Source: Nocardioides sp. WS12
GTDB lineage: Bacteria; Actinomycetota; Actinomycetes; Propionibacteriales; Nocardioidaceae
Reading direction: 5' to 3'
DNA: 64,000 bases
Assembly (NCBI RefSeq): GCF_014108865.1
Contig: NZ_CP053928.1
Span: forward strand, 2,232,001 to 2,296,000
Positions 52,153 through 60,948 of this stretch are shown piece after piece; positions within the stretch are counted from its first letter, which is position 1, and each line of letters opens with the position of its first letter. A program made the translations under genes and the position numbers. The notes under the pieces were generated by a model that was given only the letters and a program-made list of their open reading frames with translations, ran no database searches and was not told the DNA's origin.

Positions 52153-53109
52153 TCAGCCGGTGATCCGCAGGTCGAGTCCGCCGACCCTGGCGGGCTCGAT
52201 CCGGAGTTCGGTGTCGGTCGACCCGGCGCCGAGGAGGGCGCGTTCGGCCAGCCAGGCGCTGGTTGCCGGGATCGAGGTGGCGCCGAAGACGAGGCGGGCG
52301 AGGCCGTCCCTGTTCCCTGCTTCCAGGACGAGCGCGGGACCGTCGTCCAGCACCCACCGGTCCCCGGTGCCGATGGCCGGATCGAGGAGCCCCTGCCAGC
52401 GCTGCCGGGCTGCGTCGAGGTCGCTGGCGGTGACGACGACTTCCCGGACACCGGTGAGGCCGGGGCCCGCCGCCTGGGTCTCAGCGAACCTCTGCGCGTC
52501 GGCCGCCCGGCGGGCCGGGACGTCGTGGCCCCACTCGCAGATGGCGAGGTACTCGGGCGGTAGTGCGAACAACCCGGCGGACATCCGCCCGAGACGGCGG
52601 CCAGAGGCAACTCGTCCCATGGCCGAGCCCATCGCCCCGGACATGGGCGCGCCGGCGACGAGCGCCCGGGCGCTCGCTCTGGAGACGACCGGCGTCCCTT
52701 CGCTGAGCACGCCGTCGACCGGGAACACCCGCCAGTTGGGGCCATCCGTGGCTCGTCGGAAGGGCCCATACGTGGAGGGGCGCGTGTGGGGTCCGGCGAA
52801 GGCCAGCGGTGCGAGATGGGGCACGCCCCGGTCCTGGAGTTGGGCGCTGGAGGCTGCCGCCGTGGTGGCGGGCTCGAAGACGATGCCGGTCAGTGCGATG
52901 CCGTCGCCCGGTTGTGGACCACCCCGTTGCCGGGTCGATTCCAGGGTCATGTTGCCGGCCGCGAGGATGATGAGTTCGAACGTGGGACAGCCGACCTGGG
53001 GCGCGCTCACGGGGAGTCCGAGAACCTCGGCCAGTACGGCGGCGGTGGCCTCCGGATCCTTGCTGAGCACGTTGACGTGGTCGATGCGGCACACTGCGGC
53101 CGGCCGCAT
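52153..53109 (-). CDS. Two-domain VOC-superfamily protein
   Basis: A 318-residue protein with two glyoxalase-like halves. The first (RIDHVNVLSKDPEATAAVLAEVLGLPV, about 8-130) resembles the VOC fold with a visible metal-ligand His in DHVNVL. The second (about 220-318, VREVVVTASDLDAARQRWQGLLDP) lacks an obvious metal set. Function is unknown; relatives include dioxygenases and lyases. Its ATG shares a base with the stop of the methyltransferase gene (TGATG), so it is the last coupled gene of that operon. Confidence 0.78.
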   Translation of the reverse strand: MRPAAVCRIDHVNVLSKDPEATAAVLAEVLGLPVSAPQVGCPTFELIILAAGNMTLESTRQRGGPQPGDGIALTGIVFEPATTAAASSAQLQDRGVPHLAPLAFAGPHTRPSTYGPFRRATDGPNWRVFPVDGVLSEGTPVVSRASARALVAGAPMSGAMGSAMGRVASGRRLGRMSAGLFALPPEYLAICEWGHDVPARRAADAQRFAETQAAGPGLTGVREVVVTASDLDAARQRWQGLLDPAIGTGDRWVLDDGPALVLEAGNRDGLARLVFGATSIPATSAWLAERALLGAGSTDTELRIEPARVGGLDLRITG

Positions 53110-53735
53110 CAGGCCTTGGCCTGCGCGATCCCGATGACCAGTGGCCGCACGATCGGCGGTGCCTTGAGCAGCTGGTCGTGCCGCAGTTCGGACACCGTGA
53201 ATCCGGCGCTCTCGATCGAGGCGAGCGTGTCGCGGTTGCAGTGGCAGCCGTGCCCGATCCGGACCTGGATGCCGTGCAGGCGGTCCTGCCAACGGGCGAG
53301 ACCGGGGTCGTCCGATCGCACGTGCTCGAGGAACAGCAACCGGCCGTCCGGCTTGAGCAGTCGGCGGATCTCCGTGAGTGACTTCGCCGGATCGCCGACC
53401 GTGCACAGGACCAGGGTGGAGACGACGACGTCGAAGCTCGCGTCGACGAAGGGGAGGTCCTCCGCCGGCGCCCGCACCACCTCGGCGGTCCGGGCGGACG
53501 CGGCGAGCTTGTCCTCCAGGCGGCGGGCCATCGGCTCCTCCGGCTCGGTGATCACGAGCTCGGCCACGTCGTCGCCGTAGAACGGCAGGTTGGCGCCCGT
53601 GCCGCCGCCGATCTCCAGCACCCGCCCGCTCGCGCGCCCGACGAGCGCCTGGCGATGCGCGCGGAGCACGGACTTCTCGGCGCCCTCCATGATCCGGTCG
53701 TAGCCGGCCGCGAAGACTCGTCCCCAGATGCTCAT
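53109..53735 (-). CDS. Class I SAM-dependent methyltransferase
   Basis: A 208-residue methyltransferase: motif I is VLEIGGGTGANLPFYG, the acidic residue after strand 2 is in VITEPEEPM, motif II is FDVVVSTLVLCTVGD, and RRLLKPDGRLLFLEHV is motif III. It resembles UbiE/Methyltransf_11 members acting on lipids or small molecules. It starts one base after the molybdopterin oxidoreductase and is coupled to the VOC gene. The substrate is unknown. Confidence 0.85.
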   Translation of the reverse strand: MSIWGRVFAAGYDRIMEGAEKSVLRAHRQALVGRASGRVLEIGGGTGANLPFYGDDVAELVITEPEEPMARRLEDKLAASARTAEVVRAPAEDLPFVDASFDVVVSTLVLCTVGDPAKSLTEIRRLLKPDGRLLFLEHVRSDDPGLARWQDRLHGIQVRIGHGCHCNRDTLASIESAGFTVSELRHDQLLKAPPIVRPLVIGIAQAKA

Positions 53736-53736
53736 G

Positions 53737-55911
53737 TCAGACCGCCTCGAGCGCGATGGGCACGCCGTTGAGGTGGGACATGCCCGCCAGTCGCTCGACG
53801 TCGGTCACATTGCTCGACGTGAGCTGATTGACGTTGGCGCCACCGGCCTTGTTCGCGCGCTCCCAGCCACCGCCGACATGGCCCCAGCCGTGCGGCACGG
53901 CGACCGTACCCTCGCGGACTTCGTCGGTCAGCAGGGCGATCGTCTCGATGACGCCGTGTTCTGAACGGATCCGGACCTGCCCGCCGTCGGCAATCCCGGA
54001 GGCGACCGCGTCACTCGGGTTGATCCGTGCGCGATGCTCGCGCTTGCCCTTCATCAGCAGCTCGCTGTTGTGCATCCAGGAGTTTTGGGAGCGCAGTTCG
54101 CGCAGCCCGATCAGCCGCAACGGGAACGCCGGGTCGTCGACGTGCCGATCACCGAGCCGGGCGAGTTCCTCGGCGATCGCCGGGGGATCGAGGCGCACCT
54201 TGCCGCCGCGGTGTCGTACGGCGTGCTTGAGCTGCCCGGTCGCGGCGTGGTCGCCCAGGACGATGCCGTGCGGGTTCTTGCGCAGCTTGGCGGCGTTGAG
54301 TCCGCCACGTCGCAGGCCGAACCTGTCGCCGTACGGGCCGAGGCGGAGAAGGTTCTCCATCAGGGCGCGCGGGCTCAGCCAGACGGGCGAGAGCCGATGA
54401 GCCAGCGCGACCGGTTTCCCCACGTGCCGCAGCGGCCCGAGCATGAACAACGCGACCCCGGCACGACGAGCGATCTCGTCGACGATCTCCCACTCCTGGC
54501 GGGCTTCGCCGTACGGCGCCAGGACCGCCTCGGTCGACTGGAAGAAGGGCGTCGGGGCTGCCGAGGCGATGGCGATCGGGAAGTCCTCGCGCTCGAGGAA
54601 GGTCGTTGCGGGCAGGACGTAGTCGGCATGCCGGTTGGTGTCGTTGACGTAGAGGTCGAGCGACACGAGCAGGTCGAGTTCGGGCAGCGCAGCGGACAGC
54701 GCCTCGCCGTTCGGGACCGAGAGGACCGGGTTGCCGGCGACCAGGAACATCGCCTTCATCTGGCCCTTGCCCGGGGTCGTGATCTCGTCGGCCATCAGGG
54801 CTGCGGGGAACGATCCGAGCACTTCGGGGAAGTCGCCGAGCCGCGAGCGCTTCTTGTCGTACGACGCCAGCCCGACCCGCTCGGCCATCTCCTCCAGCGG
54901 AATGGCGCCGACGCTGAACAACGTGCCGCCGGCCCGGTCCAGGTTGCCGGTCACGATGGAGAGCGCATCGATCAGGAAGCTGACCAGCGTGGCGTGCCGG
55001 CCCAGGCACGCACCCGTTCGGCCGTACGCCGTCGCGCTCGGCGCGGTCGCAAAGTCCCGTGCGAGTTGCCGGACCGTCGCCGCGGGCACGCCGGTGATGG
55101 CTTCCGTGTCCTCGGGGGACTGCGCGGCCGCGGCGGTGCGAAGCAGGTCGACGCCACGGGCCTGCTTGCGGAGGGCGGCCTCGTCGGCCAGACCCTCCTC
55201 GAACACCACGTGCAGCAGGGAGAGGAGCAGCCACGCGTCGGAGTCGGGCTTCACGGAAATGTGCTCGAAGGCCCGGGCCGTCTCGGACCGACGGGGGTCG
55301 ACCACGACGACGCGACCGCCACGGGTGGTGATCGCCTTCAGGTGGTCCTTGATGCGTGGCGCGTTGATCGCGCTGCCGTGGGACACGAGCGGATTGGCGC
55401 CGAGCACGAGCAGGAAGTCGGTGCGGGGGAGGTCCGGGAACGGCAGTTGGGTCAGGGCGCCGTACAACAACTGGCTGGCGACGAACCTGCTGTTGATGTC
55501 CTGCGAACCGGCCGAGTAGAGGTGGTCGGAGCCCAGCCCCTTCATGAAGCCCGCGACCCAGAGGGTCGTGGAGTAGGAGAAGGCGCTCGGGTTGCCGAAG
55601 TACATCCCCACCGCCTTGCCGCCGTACGTCGACCGGACCTTCTTCAAGCGGGTCGCGATGTCGGACAGGGCGTCGTCCCAGCTCACCTGTTCGAACTCGC
55701 CGGACGCGTTGCGGCGCAGCGGATGCAGCACCCGGTCGGGGTCGTTCTGGACGTCGGTGAACGCGATCCCCTTCGGGCATGCCTGGCCGCGGGACAGCGG
55801 GTGGTCCTGGTCGGGACGGAGCGAGAGCAGGCGGCCGTCCTCGACAGTGGCGACCAGACCGCACAGCGGTTCGCAGATCCGGCAGTAGGTGACCTTCTGT
55901 TCGACCGTCAT
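53737..55911 (-). CDS. Molybdopterin (Mo-bisMGD) oxidoreductase, DMSO-reductase superfamily
   Basis: A 724-residue enzyme. The N-terminus carries a [4Fe-4S] motif YCRICEPLCGLV plus GQACPKG (CxxCxxxC...C), then the MGD-binding domains with VLGANPLVSHGSAINAPRIKDHL and DTNRHADYVLPATTFLEREDF. It ends in the C-terminal molydopterin-dinucleotide barrel (LRELRSQNSWMHNSELL, AVPHGWGHVGG). There is no Tat signal, so it should be cytoplasmic. Electron partners are not adjacent. ATG 55911 is chosen; ATG 55947 is also in frame. It resembles actinobacterial assimilatory-nitrate-reductase/formate-dehydrogenase-like proteins of unknown substrate. Confidence 0.87.
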   Translation of the reverse strand: MTVEQKVTYCRICEPLCGLVATVEDGRLLSLRPDQDHPLSRGQACPKGIAFTDVQNDPDRVLHPLRRNASGEFEQVSWDDALSDIATRLKKVRSTYGGKAVGMYFGNPSAFSYSTTLWVAGFMKGLGSDHLYSAGSQDINSRFVASQLLYGALTQLPFPDLPRTDFLLVLGANPLVSHGSAINAPRIKDHLKAITTRGGRVVVVDPRRSETARAFEHISVKPDSDAWLLLSLLHVVFEEGLADEAALRKQARGVDLLRTAAAAQSPEDTEAITGVPAATVRQLARDFATAPSATAYGRTGACLGRHATLVSFLIDALSIVTGNLDRAGGTLFSVGAIPLEEMAERVGLASYDKKRSRLGDFPEVLGSFPAALMADEITTPGKGQMKAMFLVAGNPVLSVPNGEALSAALPELDLLVSLDLYVNDTNRHADYVLPATTFLEREDFPIAIASAAPTPFFQSTEAVLAPYGEARQEWEIVDEIARRAGVALFMLGPLRHVGKPVALAHRLSPVWLSPRALMENLLRLGPYGDRFGLRRGGLNAAKLRKNPHGIVLGDHAATGQLKHAVRHRGGKVRLDPPAIAEELARLGDRHVDDPAFPLRLIGLRELRSQNSWMHNSELLMKGKREHRARINPSDAVASGIADGGQVRIRSEHGVIETIALLTDEVREGTVAVPHGWGHVGGGWERANKAGGANVNQLTSSNVTDVERLAGMSHLNGVPIALEAV

Positions 55912-55993
55912 TCGAGCAGTGTGACCGACCGGGGAGTTGCCCGCCATGGTCACGTCGCGGGGGCTGCGGCCCCTCAGCCAGTAGCGTGGCGCG

Positions 55994-56392
55994 ATGAGTG
56001 ACGACGAACATCGCAACCCGTCCGAGGTCTCCTCCGAGCGGAGCTGGTTCGACGAAGTCGCCGCCCGGGCCCAGGACATCGCGTCCCGTGACGTGTTCTT
56101 CCTCGCGATCGTGGGCCTCACCGTGCTGTGGGCACCCAGCTATTTCCTGCTGCACTCGCTCGACCACTGGTACATCGCGTTCGTGCTCCCGGCCGAGATC
56201 CTGACCCTGTTCCTCGTCGTGCTGCTGGAGAACCACAACCGACGATCCGAGCAGGCGCTGCACCGGAAGCTCGATGCCTTCGCCGCAGCCCTCGCGGCGA
56301 TCGCTGCGGACTCGGCGTCCGAGGACGTCAGGAAGCACGCCAAGGAACTGCGTGCCGCCGTCGGTCTGCAGGACCGCGAGAGCACCGACTAG
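55994..56392 (+). CDS. Low-affinity iron permease-like small membrane protein
   Basis: A 132-residue protein with two membrane segments (about 34-52, VFFLAIVGLTVLWAPSYFLL; 58-78, WYIAFVLPAEILTLFLVVLLE). The stretch LVVLLENHNRRSEQALHRKLD matches the conserved core of the low-affinity iron permease family (the FET4-related Pfam group). Iron transport is not demonstrated for bacterial members. TAGCGT (55982-55987) is 6 nt before the ATG, another leaderless candidate. Its stop overlaps the convergent glpD by 4 nt. Confidence 0.7.
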   Translation: MSDDEHRNPSEVSSERSWFDEVAARAQDIASRDVFFLAIVGLTVLWAPSYFLLHSLDHWYIAFVLPAEILTLFLVVLLENHNRRSEQALHRKLDAFAAALAAIAADSASEDVRKHAKELRAAVGLQDRESTD

Positions 56393-57894
56393 CTCAGCGC
56401 GAACGCCCGCTCCGCCATCGGGAGCGCGGCCGCCCGGTCCTCGGGCACCAGCCCGACCCGGGTACGACGATCCAGCAGGTCGTCCACATCGGCAGCACCT
56501 TCGTGGGTGATGCCGAACACGAGCTCTGCGAGCGTCACCCCCTGCGGGCCGGGTGCCAGGAGCTCGTCCTCGGTCAGCCCGGTGACATCGACCGCGTTGG
56601 ACAGCACCAGGGCGGCCTCGGTGCCGAATCGTCGTACAAGACGGGCGGGGGCTTCGAGGAGGGCGAGTTCGTCGCGGGGCGCGGCGCCGAGCAGCGGCAG
56701 GTTGCGGGTGAGGCAGGGCGACGAGGTCAGCGCGACCGCGTCGACCGCGTCTTCGGCCATCTGCCGGTACGTGGTCAGCTTGCCGCCGACGATGGTCACG
56801 ACACCGGTGGGTGAGGTGAGCACGGCGTGCTTGCGGGACAGGTCGGCGGTCGAGCCGTCGGAGTCGAGCAGCGGACGCAGGCCGGCGTAGGTGCCGATCA
56901 CGTCGGCACGGCGGATGGGCTTGTCGAAGGCGGCACCGACGACGTCGAGCAGGAAGCCGATCTCGCTCTCGCTGGCCTGCGGGACGTCGGGGATGTCGCC
57001 CTCGGTCTCCTCGTCGGTGAGGCCGACGTAGATGGTGCCGTTCGGCTGGGGGAGGGCGAAGACGAACCGGCTGGTCGTGCCGGGGACGGGAACGGTGAGG
57101 GCCGCAGCCAGACCGGGGAGAGTCGACGCGCGCAGCACCAGGTGGGTGCCGCGCGACGGCTTCAGCTTCACGTTCTCGACCAGCGATCCGGCCCACACCC
57201 CGGTGGCGTTGATGACGGCCCGCGCCGTCACGGCGTGGGTCTCGCCGGTCAGCTCGTCGCGGAGCACAGCGCCCTTCCCGGTCGCCGAGACCACGCGGGC
57301 GCGGGTGCGCACCTCGGCTCCCAGGGAGGCCGCCGTACGGCACAGACAGGTGACGAAGCGGGCGTCGTCCTCGAGTTGGCCGTCCCAGCTGAGGAGGCCG
57401 CCGCGCAGGCCCTGCTGGCGCAGCGACGGCGCGAGGCGCAGCGCCTCGTTGCGCGAGATCCGTCGGGGCCGGGGGAGGGTGTCGACGCTGGTGCCGGCGC
57501 TGATCCGCAGGGCATCACCGGCACGGAAACCGGCGGAGGCGAGCGCGGCCTGGGCGAGCGAGACGCTCGACATCAGCGGCAGCAACATCGGCATCGGGTG
57601 GCTCAGGTGCGGAGCCGTCGACTCCATCAGGATGCCGCGCTCCACGGCGCTCTCGTGGGCGACGCCCACCTGCCCGTTGGCGAGGTAGCGGAGCCCGCCA
57701 TGCACCAGTTTGCTCGACCAGCGCGACGTACCGAAGGCCATGTCGTGCGCGTCCACCGCGAGCACCGACAGGCCACGCGAGGCGGCATCGAGAGCCACGC
57801 CGGCGCCGGTGACGCCGAGGCCGATGACCAGTACGTCGACCGAGACGGGCGCGTCGGCGAGGCCGGGACGGACGCGGGAAGGAGTGGACGTCAT
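56389..57894 (-). CDS. glpD: Glycerol-3-phosphate dehydrogenase (FAD)
   Basis: A 501-residue flavoenzyme. DVLVIGLGVTGAGVALDAASRGLSVLAVDAHDMAFGTS is the FAD motif with the GlpD FGTS signature. SKLVHGGLRYLANGQVGVAHESAVERGIL is diagnostic of aerobic G3P dehydrogenase, and the C-terminal DAO_C-like part ends at the stop. It oxidises sn-glycerol-3-phosphate to dihydroxyacetone phosphate at the membrane. The protein is somewhat shorter than many GlpD (about 560). It is coupled to the TetR gene (overlap at 57891-57894) and sits next to alkyl-DHAP synthase, to which it could supply DHAP. Confidence 0.9.
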   Translation of the reverse strand: MTSTPSRVRPGLADAPVSVDVLVIGLGVTGAGVALDAASRGLSVLAVDAHDMAFGTSRWSSKLVHGGLRYLANGQVGVAHESAVERGILMESTAPHLSHPMPMLLPLMSSVSLAQAALASAGFRAGDALRISAGTSVDTLPRPRRISRNEALRLAPSLRQQGLRGGLLSWDGQLEDDARFVTCLCRTAASLGAEVRTRARVVSATGKGAVLRDELTGETHAVTARAVINATGVWAGSLVENVKLKPSRGTHLVLRASTLPGLAAALTVPVPGTTSRFVFALPQPNGTIYVGLTDEETEGDIPDVPQASESEIGFLLDVVGAAFDKPIRRADVIGTYAGLRPLLDSDGSTADLSRKHAVLTSPTGVVTIVGGKLTTYRQMAEDAVDAVALTSSPCLTRNLPLLGAAPRDELALLEAPARLVRRFGTEAALVLSNAVDVTGLTEDELLAPGPQGVTLAELVFGITHEGAADVDDLLDRRTRVGLVPEDRAAALPMAERAFALS

Positions 57895-58472
57895 GGTGCG
57901 AGGTACCTCCGGACGAGAGCGGTGAGTTCGGTGTCGAAGTCGGTCTGGGTCAGTTCGTCGTCCTGCATCGTGTGCGCCGAGATGGCGAAGCCGTGGGCGG
58001 CGAGCATGAGGGAGCGAGCCATCAGCAACGGGTTCCCGGAGCGGATCTCGCCGGTGGCCTGCGCTTCTGCAAGGCGGTCGGCAAGAGCGCCGATGATGAC
58101 GTCCTGGGAGCGGCCGCGCCGGTCGATCAGGTAGGGCAGCAGTTGTTCGGGATCGACGTCGACGATCCGTCGGAAGAGTTCGTTCTCGCGCAGCACCGAG
58201 ACGGCCGCGGCCATGCGACGCGCGATCACGTCGAGCAGGCCGTCCGCTTCCTGCACGACCTCGTTGACGACCTGGTCGATCTGCGCGACCCACTCGCGCG
58301 TCATCAGGTCGGCGAGGATCGACTGCATGTCGGGATAGGCGCGGTAGACCGTCATCCGGGACACGTCCGCGCGGCGGGCCACATCGGTGAGGGTCGCGCG
58401 CTTCCAGCCCACCGTGAGGATGACCTCGCGGGCTGCGTCAAGGAACCGATCCTTGTTACGAACTGACGTCAT
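57891..58472 (-). CDS. TetR family regulator, divergent from agpS-like gene
   Basis: A 193-residue protein with N-terminal helix-turn-helix (FLDAAREVILTVGWKRATLTDVARRADVSRMTVYRAYPDMQSIL) and a helical ligand domain. The minus strand has TACAGT (58480-58485) 7 nt before the ATG and no ribosome site. It is separated by only 17 bp from the divergent alkyl-DHAP synthase, and a dyad GTCAC-ACT-GTAAC fills that gap. It is therefore likely to regulate glpD, itself and the ether-lipid genes. Confidence 0.88.
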   Translation of the reverse strand: MTSVRNKDRFLDAAREVILTVGWKRATLTDVARRADVSRMTVYRAYPDMQSILADLMTREWVAQIDQVVNEVVQEADGLLDVIARRMAAAVSVLRENELFRRIVDVDPEQLLPYLIDRRGRSQDVIIGALADRLAEAQATGEIRSGNPLLMARSLMLAAHGFAISAHTMQDDELTQTDFDTELTALVRRYLAP

Positions 58473-58474
58473 GT

Positions 58475-58487
58475 GTCACACTGTAAC
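58475..58487. promoter_or_regulatory. Dyad operator in the 17-bp divergent gap
   Basis: GTCAC-ACT-GTAAC has 5-bp arms (one mismatch) and a 3-nt spacer. It overlaps the TACAGT hexamer of the TetR gene and ends 3 nt before the alkyl-DHAP synthase ATG, so one bound repressor could block both starts. Confidence 0.5.
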
Positions 58488-58489
58488 GC

Positions 58490-60052
58490 ATGACCCAGGA
58501 AATGCACCCCCAGCGCTGGGGAAGCCCCGCCCACGCAGGCCCCCTGCCGGAGTCCACCCAGGGCCTCGTGGAGTTCGCGTTCGGTGCGCTCAGCACGCCG
58601 GCCGTCGCGGACGTCTCCCTTCCCGCTTCGGGCCTTTCCGACGACCTCCTCGCCGGCCTGCGCGACGTCATCGGCGCTGCGAACGTCCTCACGGACGACG
58701 AGAGTCGTCGCCTGCGTACTCGCGGCAAGTCGACCCCCGACCTGCTGAAGGCTCGCTCCGGTGACCTCACCGACGCGCCCGACGCCGTCGCACGCCCCGG
58801 CTCGCACGACGAGGTCGTCCAGTTGCTCGCCTGGGCCGTCGACCACCACGTCGCGGTCGTCCCCTTCGGTGGCGGTACGTCGGTCACCGGCGGTCTCGTT
58901 GCGCGACGCGAGGGCTACGCCGGCCTGGTCAGCCTCGACCTGATCCGGCTCAACCAGCTCGTGAGCGTCGACCCGATCTCCATGACGGCGAAGCTGCAGC
59001 CCGGCATGCGCGGCCCCGAGGCCGAGGCGGCCCTCGCGGCCCACGGCATGACGCTCGGCCACTTCCCCCAGTCCTTCGAGTTCGCCACCATCGGTGGCTT
59101 CGCGGCGACCCGCAGCAGCGGCCAGAACAGCGCGAGCGTCGGCCGCTTCGACCAGCTGGTCGTCGGCCTCAAGGTCGCCACGCCCATCGGTGAACTGGTC
59201 GCCGGCTCCTCGCCGCTGAACGCCGCCGGCCCCGACCTCCGCCAGCTCGTGCTCGGCTCCGAGGGCACCTTCGGTGTCATCACCGAGGTCACGGTGCGGG
59301 TCCGCGCGATCGCCACCGAGACGGCGTACGAAGCCTGGCGCTTCGAGACCTTCGCTGCCGGTCAGGCCGCGATGCGCCACCTCGCGCAGAACCAGATCCT
59401 CCCGACCATCATCCGGCTCTCCGACGAGAGCGAGACGGCGCTCAACCTGGCCAGCCAGACGGCCGTCGGTGCGGAGGCCGCCACCGGTTGCCTGATGATC
59501 GTCGGCCACGAAGGCGCCTCGATCGCCAACAAGCGCGGCGTCGTCACCGAGGCGCTGACCGCCCTGGGCGGCGAGGCGCTCGGCGAGGAGCGCGGCAACG
59601 CCTGGAAGGCCGGGCGCTTCCACGCGCCGTACCTCCGCGACTCGATGCTCGACGTCGGCGTCCTGGTGGAGACGCTGGAGACCGCCACCTTCTGGTCCAA
59701 CACCGACCGCCTGTACGCCGCGGTGAAGAGCGCGCTCGAGGCCAGCCTCGGCGAGGGCACCCTGGTGCTCTGCCACGTCTCGCACGTCTACGAGACCGGC
59801 TGCTCGCTGTACTTCACCGTCGCGGCCAAGCAGGGCGACGACCCGCTGCCGCGCTGGCTCGCAGCCAAGGCGGCGGCGTCCGACGCCATGATCGAGTCCG
59901 GCGCGACGATCACGCACCACCACGCTGTCGGCACCGACCACAAGGCGTGGTTCGAGCGCGAGATCGGCCCCGTCGGCGTCGCTATGCTGCGCGGCGTGAA
60001 GGCCACCGTCGATCCCACCGGGATCCTGAACCCGGGGGTGCTGATCCCGTGA
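58490..60052 (+). CDS. agpS: Alkyldihydroxyacetonephosphate synthase-like FAD enzyme
   Basis: A 520-residue VAO-family flavoenzyme close to alkyl-DHAP synthase. The N-terminal RGKSTPDLLKAR and VVPFGGGTSVTGGLV (FAD loop) are present, with GHFPQSFEFATIGGFAATRSSGQNSASVGRFDQLVVGL and VLGSEGTFGVITEVTVRV. The C-terminal GATITHHHAVGTDH is the active-site His run of the family. The enzyme exchanges the acyl group of acyl-DHAP for a fatty alcohol, forming the ether bond. It is followed by a coupled lipid kinase and is divergent from glpD/TetR. Function in this organism (ether lipid or another FAD oxidation) is inferred. Confidence 0.85.
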   Translation: MTQEMHPQRWGSPAHAGPLPESTQGLVEFAFGALSTPAVADVSLPASGLSDDLLAGLRDVIGAANVLTDDESRRLRTRGKSTPDLLKARSGDLTDAPDAVARPGSHDEVVQLLAWAVDHHVAVVPFGGGTSVTGGLVARREGYAGLVSLDLIRLNQLVSVDPISMTAKLQPGMRGPEAEAALAAHGMTLGHFPQSFEFATIGGFAATRSSGQNSASVGRFDQLVVGLKVATPIGELVAGSSPLNAAGPDLRQLVLGSEGTFGVITEVTVRVRAIATETAYEAWRFETFAAGQAAMRHLAQNQILPTIIRLSDESETALNLASQTAVGAEAATGCLMIVGHEGASIANKRGVVTEALTALGGEALGEERGNAWKAGRFHAPYLRDSMLDVGVLVETLETATFWSNTDRLYAAVKSALEASLGEGTLVLCHVSHVYETGCSLYFTVAAKQGDDPLPRWLAAKAAASDAMIESGATITHHHAVGTDHKAWFEREIGPVGVAMLRGVKATVDPTGILNPGVLIP

Positions 60053-60948
60053 GGTCGTTCTCCTTCCTCGTCAACCCGCTGTCGGGCGGCGGTGCGGCTC
60101 CGGCGGCCGTCGTTCCCGTCGCGCGACTGCTCCGTGACGCGGGCGCCGAGGTCGAGGTCACGTACTCGCCCGGCCCCAAGGCCACGCTCGACCTGGTCAA
60201 GGCCGGCGTCGCGCGCGGCGACGTGATCGTCGCCGTCGGCGGCGACGGCATGCTGTCCTCGATCGCCGGTCAGGTCTCGCAGGAAAACGGCGTGCTGGGC
60301 ATGGTCCCGGCCGGCCGCGGCAACGACTTCGCCCGGATGCTGAAGCTGTCGGAGGACTCCGAGGTCATCGCGAAGGTGCTCCTCGAGGGCGCCGAGACGC
60401 CGACCGACCTGATCTCCGTCACGCTGCCCGGCGCCGAGCCGCGCCTGGTCGCCGGCTCCGTCTACTCCGGCGTCGACGCTCGCGCAGGCGAGATCGTGGA
60501 CAAGGTCCGCTGGATGCCGGCCAAACTGCAGTACCCCTATGCCGCGATCCACTCGCTGGCGACGTACGTCCCCTGCGACTTCACGGTCGTCGTCGACGGC
60601 GCGTCGAAGTCCTACCGTGCTGCGACCGTGGTCGTGGCGAACTCCGGTTACTACGGCAAGGGGATCCACATCGCCCCGGACGCGTCATTGACCGACGGAC
60701 TCCTTGATGTGATCGTCATCGAAGCAGTCTCGCGCCGCGAGATGATGAAGGCGTTGCCGAAGGCGTACGACGGGTCGCACGTGCTGCTCGACCAGGTGAC
60801 CGTGCTGCGGGGGGCAACAGTGGAGATCAGTGGAAGCCCGTCGGTCCCGATGGGCGGCGACGGCGAACCGCTCGGGATGCTGCCGACGTCGGCGAAGTCG
60901 CCAGCGATTGTCCAGGTTCTCCCGGGTGCCCTGAAGATCCTCACGTGA
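60049..60948 (+). CDS. YegS/DgkB-type lipid kinase
   Basis: A 299-residue diacylglycerol/sphingosine-kinase-like enzyme: FLVNPLSGGG at the N-terminus, then IVAVGGDGMLSSIAGQV (the GGDG nucleotide motif) and VPAGRGNDFARML. LTDGLLDVIVIE marks the C-terminal beta domain. It would phosphorylate a lipid hydroxyl with ATP. Its GTG overlaps the alkyl-DHAP synthase stop (GTGA), so both are produced together, supporting a shared lipid pathway. The exact lipid substrate is not evident. Confidence 0.9.
   Translation: MRSFSFLVNPLSGGGAAPAAVVPVARLLRDAGAEVEVTYSPGPKATLDLVKAGVARGDVIVAVGGDGMLSSIAGQVSQENGVLGMVPAGRGNDFARMLKLSEDSEVIAKVLLEGAETPTDLISVTLPGAEPRLVAGSVYSGVDARAGEIVDKVRWMPAKLQYPYAAIHSLATYVPCDFTVVVDGASKSYRAATVVVANSGYYGKGIHIAPDASLTDGLLDVIVIEAVSRREMMKALPKAYDGSHVLLDQVTVLRGATVEISGSPSVPMGGDGEPLGMLPTSAKSPAIVQVLPGALKILT

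Noticed and set aside
54149..57343. Open frame of about 1064 codons on the minus strand crossing three genes
   Set aside because: Arg/Gly/Pro-rich translation with no domain; it crosses the molybdopterin oxidoreductase, iron-permease-like and glpD genes in the wrong frame or strand.
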